Notes: a model not told the origin generated them from the letters alone. A DNA stretch of 12,233 nucleotides from an uncultured Prevotella sp. (GCA_900542795.1 UQPD01000079.1:1-12233), one strand, 5' to 3'. Positions 1-6,496 are shown, counted from the stretch's first letter. Made by a program: numbers and translations.

Positions 1-50
1 TACGAGATTACTACGCGTCTCGTGGGCTCGGAGATGTGTATAAGAGACAG
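1..50 (+). other. Illumina Nextera adapter (non-genomic)
   Basis: Bases 1-8 (TACGAGAT) match the 3' end of the Illumina P7 primer. Bases 9-16 (TACTACGC) occupy the i7 index position; read as a barcode this is GCGTAGTA, which I recall as Nextera XT index N719. Bases 17-50 match the full 34-nt read-2 transposase adapter, beginning GTCTCGTGGGCTCGG and ending with the 19-bp Tn5 mosaic end (32-50, AGATGTGTATAAGAGACAG). This is library adapter left in the assembly, not a biological transposon end. Genomic sequence begins at 51. Confidence 0.98.
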
Positions 51-192
51 CTAATATTCTGATAGTTGCTTTGCACCCTCTCGCATGTGTCTTGGGCTCA
101 GTTCGCTCAGTCACATAGCCCGCTATGCTCCTTCGTTCACTAACCCCCATACACACACGATAGGGCACAAATCAACTTATCAGAATTATTAG
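51..192. repeat. Long imperfect palindromic element at contig edge
   Basis: The whole stretch folds on itself about a centre near 120.5. The inner stem is CATAGC (114-119) with GCTATG (122-127). The outer arms are CTAATATTCTGATAGTTG (51-68) and, reverse-complemented, CTAATAATTCTGATAAGTTG (192-173), differing by two single-base indels. The flanks between also pair imperfectly, for example CACCCTCTCGCATGTGT against the reverse complement of 149-167. The arms are diverged, so this is unlikely to be a read fold-back artefact. The left arm begins exactly at the adapter junction, so the element may continue beyond the window. It contains no plausible ORF. It resembles dispersed intergenic palindromes of Prevotella-type genomes; that comparison is inference. 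Confidence 0.7.
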
Positions 193-257
193 AGCCACCC
201 TTAAAGCAGTAGGTGTTCAATACCATTTATCAAATACCAAACACCCAACTACAAGTC

Positions 258-3200
258 TTATTTACCAAGCATTATTTGCTTTTTACCATTAACAATCACC
301 ACACCACGTGCACCATTCGGCGAACATTGACGACCATCTATGCCATAAACGACAATAGGCTTTTGCGACTCAGCAGTTACAACCTTGCCTACCCCCGTTG
401 TAGTATTCATAAAGTCCAACGACAATGCAGACGCCATAGCACTCCATTGCAAATAAGCCTTATAACGACCTAACGTAGTACCCACTTTAGCGCGATAGAA
501 AGCAGTCTGTTCATTCATCGTTCCCAACACATATGCGTTGTCGTCTGAATTTATGATATAATCTGCCTTGGCATTGCCACGCAACAAGTTACCCTCCAAA
601 TCAGCCACCTTCATCGTACCCTGAGCCTTTTCCATTTCGAATGTCACATTGTTTGACGATGTAGTTAACAACACACCCTCTCCAGCAGGAATAGCCATAC
701 CTTCAGGCACAGCAGTTAATTGTGCAAAGTCTTCTGCCACTTTCTTCACATACCAAGCCTTCACGCCCTCAGGCACCGCTGCATCAAAGGGAGCACTAAA
801 AGTAGCCATGCGCTCAACTCCCTGCACCTGCTCTGCTACATTAGTCCTTACTTTTACCTTTGTAGGCAAAGCTGTATAGACCGTGAATCTACGACGGAAC
901 GTTTCCGCATTCCAACGATCCAACCAAGCACCATCACGTTCAACATCCACATGCACTTCATAGGTGCCTTCACCCAATTGTGTAAGATCTATGGTGTTAC
1001 GTGTTGCCCCTGTAAGGTCGGTCGATTCATAATTACTGCGCGGAATTCCCACATTGTAAGCCTTACTTGTGTAAACAGTTGCTCCCGTTGCTACATTTAC
1101 CAAACGATAGCGAATTTGCGTGTTATATGTACCTTGTGTCAAATTTGCAGATCTTGCCGAAATGCCCAAAGTTACCGTAGGCGACTGTGTTAAGTCGAAA
1201 TAATGGCTTGCAGCAGGCTCGCCCTTTTCGTCAAGCAATTTAACTGAAGTTACCGTTACTCGTCCTGTATAACTACTCGGGAACACCTCAAGTAAAAAGT
1301 CCTCAGGAATGGCTATATCATAAATTGCTGGATTTTTTGTTTCGATGTTGTGGTTAAACTTCAACGACATTTTATATTTTCCTGCCTTGAGTGCATGCGA
1401 CCCCGTTGTACCTGCGTATGAGGTCATAAACTTCAGCAACCATTGTGTTGTATCTTGGCGTTGTGCCACCATGTGTGTAAGATATGCCACAGGAGCTTCA
1501 TAAGTTTCGCCTTCCAAGTTACCCGTTCCCGTAAACACTACTTGTGCCTCACCACGTGCTTGGTAACGACTCAAATTGGCAATATTCAAGCTGATGCCAG
1601 CCAACTGACTGCTATACTCATAAGCAGGGGCAACCACCTCGGGCATACCCACCACCGAAAGGTGGGGCTTGTTATCTGCCTGTATAAGGGAAACCTTTCC
1701 GTTTTCCACAATCATGGGCACACTATTTCCGTTAATCATATAGGTCCAATTGCCCCACTCATCCTTGTCAGCATTAAGCAAACGACGACCCAGCGGACGC
1801 AAATAATAAGTTCCATTGGCAGGTCCATCTATTTCGCTCAAATCAACTGCCATAGAACCATAGTCGTAGTTATAGGAGTTGTAATAGGTCGCCCATGTTT
1901 GCTTGCTCATAATGCTAAACACGTGCAAGCAAGTACCATCTTGTGCAAAGAGTCCAATGCCCACCTGTCCGGTATATGATCCATTTTCATCTTGTGCCAA
2001 GTTACGCGCTCCCACTCCTTTTAATTGTGCAGGAATGCTTGATGAGGTTGTCCAACCTTCGCTCGCTTGGAACTGCAATCCTTGGTCATTGTTAATAGAG
2101 AGCACCACGGGTTTAGGACTTAGTGGCTCAATCACACCATTGTTGGGATGCACAAATAGCGCCAATTGTTTTTCGTAATAACAACCGTCACTACCATAAC
2201 CACCACCTGCCACAGCAGCTGTGTTAATGTCAAAATAGCCATCGTCTAATCCTGCCCAACCCCAATTTACGTGTATCAAGCCATTTTCATCATAACCATC
2301 ATACACAAAGGCATGGTCACCTCCCGTCATAAACACGGGGCAACCCATAGACAGTTCATTATATATGGCTTGCACAAATTCGCCACCAGGCAAAATATCT
2401 TTTTCTAACTGACGCACATTGCAGTCATAATATTTTTGCAAAGTATTCCACACCTTTCCTTCATCACAAATGGTGCCATTCACGCCATAGGTTGCTCTTG
2501 CCAAATATCCTAAGTCATACATCAATGCGCCCACAGCCTGAGCTTGTGTTTCATTATATCCGCCGTGACTATAGTCGTTAAGCATATTGTCCCAATCATA
2601 GTGTTCAAGTCCTAAGGCACCTTCTCCTCTCTTGGCTGCAGCAGGACGTTGCATAGGCCACTTGTGGGCTGCAAGCACTTGTGCAGCAGCTGTAATAGCA
2701 CAACCTGTGTAAGTAGGACGTCCTGAAGTACTACTTCTTGGGGTATAATAATTATAGGGATACTCCTGGCTCCACAGGGTGCTTACCAAGGGTTTTACAT
2801 AGGCCTTGGGCGGTTTGGCATAACTGGGTGTTACACTCACACTGTCAACTCTCACCGCCTCAACCGCACGGGTATAGTTTGCCAACAAAGCGGCAAGCGG
2901 GGTAGGTATATTTTGTAGGTCGAGCGAACCATGGTCGCTATATCCTAACACACCTCCCACACGGTCATCAGCCGATACAATTACAAAGCCTTCACCATTT
3001 TCGTTATTAAACATATGCAAGGCAGGCTCTGCCACTAATGCTTGTTTTCCTTTTCCCATTGCTGCAAGGGGAGCTGTCTCTACGCTTATGGGCGAAGACA
3101 CATATTTTTGAGCCAAAGCCTTAGCTTTGTTTATGTCAACGGGTCCAGCCTGAACAGTTGCTACTGCCAATGCCGAGATAATTAAAGTATATATTCTCAT
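258..3200 (-). CDS. Secreted C10-family cysteine protease (streptopain/interpain-like) with T9SS-like tail
   Basis: This 980-aa protein is a predicted extracellular or surface cysteine protease. Residues 1-18 form a signal peptide (cleavage after VQA). Residues about 20-130 match the C10 propeptide, with GFVIVSADDR (71-80) followed by GVLGYSD. The catalytic domain spans about 135-340: Cys167 lies in TGCAITAAAQV, His296 in DHAFVYDGY, and the NWGW motif is at 312-315, all as in SpeB and Prevotella interpain. The remaining roughly 640 residues are probably beta-sandwich domains. They include a Prevotella-type surface-protein module at about 799-930 (ATFSAPFDAAVPEGVKAWYV, ending near GRYKAYL). 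The last 30 residues (VYGIDGRQ, then GVVIVNGKKQIMLGK) look like a somewhat degenerate T9SS type A signal. The gene lies 98 nt after the Omp28-like gene on the same strand and may be co-transcribed with it. Substrate is unknown. The ATG at 3200 is followed directly by the signal peptide. Confidence 0.9.
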   Translation of the reverse strand: MRIYTLIISALAVATVQAGPVDINKAKALAQKYVSSPISVETAPLAAMGKGKQALVAEPALHMFNNENGEGFVIVSADDRVGGVLGYSDHGSLDLQNIPTPLAALLANYTRAVEAVRVDSVSVTPSYAKPPKAYVKPLVSTLWSQEYPYNYYTPRSSTSGRPTYTGCAITAAAQVLAAHKWPMQRPAAAKRGEGALGLEHYDWDNMLNDYSHGGYNETQAQAVGALMYDLGYLARATYGVNGTICDEGKVWNTLQKYYDCNVRQLEKDILPGGEFVQAIYNELSMGCPVFMTGGDHAFVYDGYDENGLIHVNWGWAGLDDGYFDINTAAVAGGGYGSDGCYYEKQLALFVHPNNGVIEPLSPKPVVLSINNDQGLQFQASEGWTTSSSIPAQLKGVGARNLAQDENGSYTGQVGIGLFAQDGTCLHVFSIMSKQTWATYYNSYNYDYGSMAVDLSEIDGPANGTYYLRPLGRRLLNADKDEWGNWTYMINGNSVPMIVENGKVSLIQADNKPHLSVVGMPEVVAPAYEYSSQLAGISLNIANLSRYQARGEAQVVFTGTGNLEGETYEAPVAYLTHMVAQRQDTTQWLLKFMTSYAGTTGSHALKAGKYKMSLKFNHNIETKNPAIYDIAIPEDFLLEVFPSSYTGRVTVTSVKLLDEKGEPAASHYFDLTQSPTVTLGISARSANLTQGTYNTQIRYRLVNVATGATVYTSKAYNVGIPRSNYESTDLTGATRNTIDLTQLGEGTYEVHVDVERDGAWLDRWNAETFRRRFTVYTALPTKVKVRTNVAEQVQGVERMATFSAPFDAAVPEGVKAWYVKKVAEDFAQLTAVPEGMAIPAGEGVLLTTSSNNVTFEMEKAQGTMKVADLEGNLLRGNAKADYIINSDDNAYVLGTMNEQTAFYRAKVGTTLGRYKAYLQWSAMASALSLDFMNTTTGVGKVVTAESQKPIVVYGIDGRQCSPNGARGVVIVNGKKQIMLGK

Positions 3201-3243
3201 TGATTTAATTAAGTGTTTTTGGGGGATTAGAAGTCGTCTAAAC

Positions 3244-3268
3244 TTTTCTGACGAAGATTAGATGACTA
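3244..3268 (-). repeat. 25-nt dispersed element, copy 1 (3' flank of Omp28-like gene)
   Basis: On the plus strand the element starts TTTTCTGACGAAG and ends TTAGATGACTA. It matches 5284-5308 at 21 of 25 positions. Both copies begin about 28-31 nt after the stop codon of a minus-strand gene. Here the TTAGATGACTA end can also pair with AAGTCGTCTAA at 3231-3241 (9 of 11 Watson-Crick, one further G-T), giving a stem with a 16-nt loop. It could be a 3'-end or processing structure between the two secreted-protein genes. There is no clean U-tract, so I do not call it an intrinsic terminator. Confidence 0.5.
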
Positions 3269-3298
3269 TTTTAGTAAATAGAGGGCAAATTTTAAAAA

Positions 3299-4636
3299 TT
3301 ACTTCACTACGACTTTCTTTCCATTTACAATATAAACGCCAGGTGTTTTCAAATTATTTACCTTGCGTCCCATCACATCATAAATTACAGAAGCTTTTGA
3401 CGAAGCTACATTGTTGGTTTGCTGAATACCAGTTACATTGTCGTCACCATACTTAGCTACGTTACATACGGCAGCGTTTTCAATCATGTTGGTTTGGGTG
3501 TTAAACAAAATTGCTACCACTTGCAACCTTTCGCGGTCTTGAATCAAGCTATATTGGCTTATATTATCGAATGTGGTTGTATGCGTTTGCACTTCATTGG
3601 CTTTCAACACACTGGGAAGAGAGTTTGCCACTCCATTGCGTATGCCTTGACTCACTATGGCTACGTGGTTAAAGGTTACTCCTTTCACATAGAAATTATC
3701 GCCCACATAGTTTGCAGGGTCACGGAAAAAGTCCATTTCAGGCGGTGCATCTTTATAGGTATCGCTCATGTAGTCACTATAATTAGCTTGCTGCAACCAC
3801 TTATCGTTCTTCAGTCCGCTTGCAGTCAAAACATAGCCTACGGCATAGGTAGCCCCTTCTTCGGGATTGGCACAAGGCTCTACTTCGGTGGTCACACTGA
3901 TGTTGTTGCCCATTTCGTCCCAAGTGGCTTTCACGTCTATGTTCATAAACGTCAAGTTGTTCTTCTCGCTCTCATACATACCTGAGCCATCATAGCCCGC
4001 AATTTTTCCTTTACGTGCACACCATACAGAAGGCAAAGTGGCTGCATAATCATAAAGCATGCCATTTTGATAGGCTGCGGTTGTTGCCAATTTATCGGCT
4101 TTGTGAATGCTTATAGCTACCACATCATCAGGATGTTCGCGAACAAGGGCTTCGGTTGCCACCATACCCACAGGACACCATTGGCACCACAAAGCTGTGT
4201 AGTCTTCAATCAACACGCGTTTGTGCGGCACTTTGTTAACCGTGCAACGAGTGATGTAAGTAATGGGCGAAGAATATTCATTGTATTCACCATTCACTTC
4301 CTGCACATGAAGCATTAAGTCTACTTTCCCAAGCGAGGTTCCCGCAGGAATTGGAATATTTATTTTGCGAATTTCATCTACGGCAAGTGGCGTATCAAAG
4401 TTCAGCATAACAGGGTCTGTACTCTCATACGTTTCCATGTTGCAAAGCGTATACATGATACTTTTCACTTCAGTATCCCCCCAATTCATAAAATTCACAG
4501 GGGCAAAAGCTTGGGGATCATTAAGTTTAACAAATACATTGCCAACTGTCATGGGACTTACAGAGTTTTTTGCCCAACAGCCAATAGCCACAAGCAAAAA
4601 TAGCACAAATGATAGTAGGTACTTTTTTTGTTTCAT
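3299..4636 (-). CDS. Omp28-like thioredoxin-fold exported protein with T9SS type A sorting domain
   Basis: A 445-aa exported protein. The N-terminus MKQKKYLLSFVLFLLVAIGC is a signal sequence. Cleavage is probably after CWA (residue 23), although Cys20 leaves a non-standard lipobox (AIGC) possible. Residues about 25-135 form an N-terminal beta domain. From about 138 the sequence RVLIEDYTALWCQWCPVG resembles Omp28-related proteins of Bacteroidota, with a thioredoxin-like CQWC at 151-154 and a following LPSVW (201-205) whose proline sits where thioredoxins carry the cis-proline. The C-terminus (VIYDVMGRKVNN, then GVYIVNGKKVVVK) is a textbook T9SS type A signal, so the product is expected on the cell surface or released. 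The redox role is inferred from the CxxC; no partner is visible. It is the promoter-proximal gene of the pair with the C10 protease. Confidence 0.85.
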   Translation of the reverse strand: MKQKKYLLSFVLFLLVAIGCWAKNSVSPMTVGNVFVKLNDPQAFAPVNFMNWGDTEVKSIMYTLCNMETYESTDPVMLNFDTPLAVDEIRKINIPIPAGTSLGKVDLMLHVQEVNGEYNEYSSPITYITRCTVNKVPHKRVLIEDYTALWCQWCPVGMVATEALVREHPDDVVAISIHKADKLATTAAYQNGMLYDYAATLPSVWCARKGKIAGYDGSGMYESEKNNLTFMNIDVKATWDEMGNNISVTTEVEPCANPEEGATYAVGYVLTASGLKNDKWLQQANYSDYMSDTYKDAPPEMDFFRDPANYVGDNFYVKGVTFNHVAIVSQGIRNGVANSLPSVLKANEVQTHTTTFDNISQYSLIQDRERLQVVAILFNTQTNMIENAAVCNVAKYGDDNVTGIQQTNNVASSKASVIYDVMGRKVNNLKTPGVYIVNGKKVVVK

Positions 4637-4716
4637 GCTTAAAAAATTGGTTTAATAGTTTTTGTAAATGATAAGTAAGGGATTGGTAATACTAGCAATA
4701 ATACACCTTTAGTGTG

Positions 4717-4747
4717 TAAAGGTAGTATATAATATGCATGTATACAA
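4717..4747 (-). promoter_or_regulatory. Candidate Bacteroidota sigma-A promoter for Omp28-like gene
   Basis: On the minus strand TTG (4747-4745) is followed after 20 nt by TACCTTTA (4724-4717), one base off the Bacteroidota -7 consensus TAnnTTTG with the expected 19-21 nt spacing. Transcription would start near 4710, giving a leader of about 75 nt before the ATG at 4636. The -7 box overlaps a 6-bp hairpin, ACCTTT (4705-4710) with AAAGGT (4718-4723), loop AGTGTGT, which would be at or just upstream of the start point. Confidence 0.45.
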
Positions 4748-4849
4748 TCTATGAAGTTTGTGTTTAATTTTTTACAAGGTAAATTAACAAGTTCAGAAGT
4801 CTACTCGTTCCACACACACTTTTTTTTTAGAAAAAAGAAGTTCTTGAAT

Positions 4850-4909
4850 TCACATGTTAGTCTCTGATTTCAACAAAGCACCTCGCACATCATAAATAAG
4901 TATTTGGTG
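4850..4909 (-). pseudogene. Possible relic of a T9SS sorting domain
   Basis: Between two in-frame stops (4912-4910 and 4852-4850) the minus strand reads HQILIYDVRGALLKSETNM. The block IYDVRG (4897-4880) matches the core of T9SS type A tails, compare VIYDVMGR in the adjacent Omp28-like protein. No upstream coding sequence remains in frame and the GIYIV..GKK part is missing. It may be the eroded 3' end of a lost exported-protein gene, but a 6-residue match can arise by chance. Confidence 0.25.
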
Positions 4910-4936
4910 TTAGGCGAAGAGCGATTTTTATCGACA

Positions 4937-5024
4937 TTACGAAAAGTGACAAGTGACCAGTGACCACCATTTTTTCTGATATTCAATAAATTAGCGGTCA
5001 CTTGGTCACTCTTAATTTTCGTAA
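4937..5024. repeat. Imperfect inverted repeat with duplicated GTGACC units
   Basis: The left arm starts TTACGAAAA (4937-4945) and carries AGTGACC twice (4952-4958, 4959-4965). The right arm carries GGTCACT twice (4996-5002, 5004-5010) and ends TTTTCGTAA (5016-5024), the exact complement of the left end. The loop is about 30 nt and AT-rich. It has the form of a small palindromic intergenic element. There is no T-tract at either end, so a terminator role is not obvious. Confidence 0.65.
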
Positions 5025-5057
5025 AATCTGTATTAACGAAGCTTTCGTGTAGATTTT
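5023..5057. repeat. Nested stem-loop
   Basis: AAAATCT (5023-5029) pairs with AGATTTT (5051-5057), and inside it ACGAA (5036-5040) pairs with TTCGT (5044-5048) around a GCT loop. It overlaps the right end of the preceding inverted repeat by two bases, so the structures abut or compete. Confidence 0.5.
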
Positions 5058-5061
5058 AGGA

Positions 5062-5082
5062 GATAAAATACATTGTTTTATC
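5062..5082. repeat. Short perfect hairpin
   Basis: GATAAAA (5062-5068) and TTTTATC (5076-5082) form a perfect 7-bp stem with a TACATTG loop. It lies five bases after the nested stem-loop. Function unknown. Confidence 0.45.
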
Positions 5083-5134
5083 AAGGCTCTCCCACTGTCT
5101 ATGAAGAAAGCATGCTAAAAATCCTTCAATTACA

Positions 5135-5234
5135 CCCCAAAATCGTTTTAACTAAATCGCGAAATTGTTTTAGTTAACTCGCGAAATTGTTTTAGTTAAC
5201 TCGCTGAATCGTTTTAACTAAAACAATTTTGGAG
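5135..5234. repeat. Four-unit 22-bp tandem repeat array with mirrored ends
   Basis: Four contiguous 22-bp units start at 5141, 5163, 5185 and 5207. Units 2 and 3 (AATTGTTTTAGTTAACTCGC plus two bases) differ only in their last two bases. Unit 1 (AATCGTTTTAACTAAATCGC plus GA) and unit 4 (AATCGTTTTAACTAAAACAA plus TT) carry the inverted core TTAACTAAA. Unit 3 pairs with unit 4 in a perfect 16-bp stem (5184-5199 with 5214-5229, 14-nt loop). The array borders are themselves inverted: 5135-5150 (CCCCAAAATCGTTTTA) against 5219-5234, 14 of 16 matches. It has no spacers, so it is not CRISPR. Function unknown. Confidence 0.75.
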
Positions 5235-5283
5235 TAAAAAACGAAACTTTCTGGCGAATAGAATAAGTGCTCTTTGGCACAAA

Positions 5284-5308
5284 TTTTCTGACAAAGTTTA
5301 GACTACTA
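5284..5308 (-). repeat. 25-nt dispersed element, copy 2 (3' flank of cysK)
   Basis: On the plus strand it starts TTTTCTGACAAAG and ends TTTAGACTACTA. Identity to 3244-3268 is 21 of 25. It lies 28 nt after the cysK stop in the same orientation as copy 1 relative to its gene. Unlike copy 1 it has no matching second stem arm nearby. A small hairpin GTGC-CAAAGA-GCAC (minus strand, 5280-5267) follows. Confidence 0.5.
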
Positions 5309-5335
5309 CATAATAAGCATCTCTACCTATATTTT

Positions 5336-6286
5336 TTAGTCCACAGGATATTCCTCGAAGGCATAAAGCACTGTCGAAAGATAGCGTTCGCCTGTATCGG
5401 GAAGCAAAGCTACAATGGTTTTGCCAGCATATTCAGGCTGTTTTGCCAATTCAAGAGCAGTGTGCAAGGCTGCACCCGACGAAATACCCACCAAAAGTCC
5501 TTCCTTTTGTGCCAACAGGCGCGATGCGCGTATGGCATCATTATCTGCCACAGGCACAATTTGGTCTACAGCCTGTGCATCAAAGTTCTTAGGCACAAAG
5601 CCTGCACCAATGCCTTGAATTTTATGTGGTCCCGCAGGTTTACCCTCAAGCACTGCACTGGTAGCAGGCTCAACGGCAAGAACTTGAATATGCGGATTGT
5701 GTGCTTTAAGTCCACGTCCTGTGCCACTCACCGTACCTCCAGTGCCTACACCTGCCACAAATGCAGCTACTTTACCCTCTGTGTCACGCCAAATTTCTTC
5801 GGCAGTTGTGCGAGTGTGTGCTTCGGGATTGGCTGGATTTTCAAATTGTTGAGGAATAAAACTTCCAGAATGTGTCTGCTGCAATTCTTTTGCCTTAGCA
5901 ATGGCACCCTTCATACCCTCGCTACCAGGAGTGAGCACTAACTCTGCTCCAAGGGCTTTAAGTAGGTTGCGACGTTCCAAACTCATGGTTTCGGGCATGG
6001 TAAGAATAATGCGATACCCCTTCACCGAGGCTACCCAAGCAAGTCCAATGCCTGTGTTACCACTGGTTGGTTCAATAATTATGCCGCCCTTAGCAAGTTT
6101 ACCCGTACGCTCTGCCTCTTCAATCATGGCAAGTGCCACACGGTCTTTTACACTTCCACCTGGGTTAAAATACTCAAGTTTTACAAGCACACGGGCTTTC
6201 AGGTTAAGGGCTTGTTCTACGTTGGTTACTTCGAGCAACGGAGTGTTACCCACAAGTTCAGTAAGCGAATGATAAATTTGGCTCAT
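5336..6286 (-). CDS. cysK: Cysteine synthase A (O-acetylserine sulfhydrylase)
   Basis: A 316-aa PLP enzyme that makes L-cysteine from O-acetylserine and sulfide in the cytoplasm. It starts with the family signature SLTELVGNTPLLEV (7-20). The PLP lysine is Lys47 in NPGGSVKDR, the substrate-binding loop is PTSGNTG (73-79), the phosphate-binding loop is GTGGT (181-185), the serine contacting the pyridine nitrogen lies in GISSGA (267-272), and LLPDTGERYLST is near the end. Length is typical. I chose the ATG at 6286: it matches family N-termini, whereas the in-frame ATG at 6325 would fall next to the predicted -7 promoter box. CysM-type paralogues are possible, but length and motifs favour CysK. 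It appears monocistronic. Confidence 0.93.
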   Translation of the reverse strand: MSQIYHSLTELVGNTPLLEVTNVEQALNLKARVLVKLEYFNPGGSVKDRVALAMIEEAERTGKLAKGGIIIEPTSGNTGIGLAWVASVKGYRIILTMPETMSLERRNLLKALGAELVLTPGSEGMKGAIAKAKELQQTHSGSFIPQQFENPANPEAHTRTTAEEIWRDTEGKVAAFVAGVGTGGTVSGTGRGLKAHNPHIQVLAVEPATSAVLEGKPAGPHKIQGIGAGFVPKNFDAQAVDQIVPVADNDAIRASRLLAQKEGLLVGISSGAALHTALELAKQPEYAGKTIVALLPDTGERYLSTVLYAFEEYPVD

Positions 6287-6322
6287 ATCTTTAATGGTTT
6301 TATGTGTCGTTTTTTGATGATG

Positions 6323-6330
6323 CAAAGATA
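6323..6330 (-). promoter_or_regulatory. Candidate cysK promoter (-7 box)
   Basis: The minus strand carries TATCTTTG, an exact TAnnTTTG -7 box. Transcription would begin near 6316, leaving a leader of about 30 nt. No TTG sits at the usual 19-21 nt spacing; the nearest is 15 nt upstream. Confidence 0.5.
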
Positions 6331-6348
6331 CGGGCTTTTTCTATACAA

Positions 6349-6370
6349 TGGTATACCAAACATGTGGTAT
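6349..6370. promoter_or_regulatory. Palindrome plus half-site upstream of cysK, possible operator
   Basis: TGGTATACCA (6349-6358) is a perfect 10-bp palindrome located about 18 bp upstream of the cysK -7 box, in the -33 region. TGGTAT recurs at 6365-6370. This spacing is compatible with regulator binding. No regulator is encoded nearby; the role is inference. Confidence 0.3.
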
Positions 6371-6424
6371 ATACAACAATTACATCAAAATATCCTTGTT
6401 TTTATGTCACATTGCTACCCAAAA

Positions 6425-6447
6425 CACATTTCTCCTAAAGAAATGTG
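6425..6447 (-). terminator. Second hairpin behind ferredoxin terminator
   Basis: CACATTTC (6425-6432) and GAAATGTG (6440-6447) form a perfect 8-bp stem with a 7-nt loop. On the minus strand it is followed by TTTT. It comes directly after the main ferredoxin terminator and may act as a back-up. Confidence 0.4.
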
Positions 6448-6450
6448 CAT

Positions 6451-6496
6451 AAAAAAAGCTGCCCTAATCTGCTTTTACAAACAGAAATTAGGCAGC
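6451..6496 (-). terminator. Rho-independent terminator of ferredoxin gene
   Basis: On the minus strand GCTGCCTAAT (6496-6487), then CTG, pairs with CAG and ATTAGGGCAGC (ending at 6458), with small bulges and a loop TTTGTAAAAG. Seven T residues (6457-6451) follow at once. It starts 33 nt after the ferredoxin stop and separates that gene from cysK. Confidence 0.88.

Noticed and set aside
32..50. Tn5/IS50 mosaic end suggesting a natural insertion sequence
   Set aside because: It is contiguous with the Nextera read-2 adapter, index and P7 sequence, so it comes from library preparation.
212..245. Terminator for the protease gene: GGTGTT (212-217) with AACACC (240-245)
   Set aside because: The stem is only 6 bp with a 22-nt loop and no T-tract on the minus strand, so the support is too weak.
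213..473. 86-aa plus-strand open frame near the contig start
   Set aside because: It mostly overlaps the 3' end of the protease gene on the other strand and reads as low-complexity shadow sequence.
1443..1979. 178-aa plus-strand open frame inside the protease gene
   Set aside because: It lies wholly antisense to a well-supported protease gene and has no family features.
4819..4837. Hairpin CTTTTTT / AAAAAAG
   Set aside because: It is an A/T-homopolymer pairing of low stability that is expected by chance in this AT-rich gap.
5135..5234. CRISPR array
   Set aside because: The 22-bp units are contiguous with no unique spacers, there are only four, and no cas genes are present.
5267..5941. 224-aa plus-strand open frame
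   Set aside because: It is antisense to cysK, has no recognisable domain, and its composition follows from the cysK codons on the other strand.
6287..6325. Upstream ATG giving a 13-residue extension of CysK
   Set aside because: The extension (MHHQKTTHKTIKD) is absent from the family pattern and the ATG falls next to the predicted -7 box, upstream of the expected transcription start.
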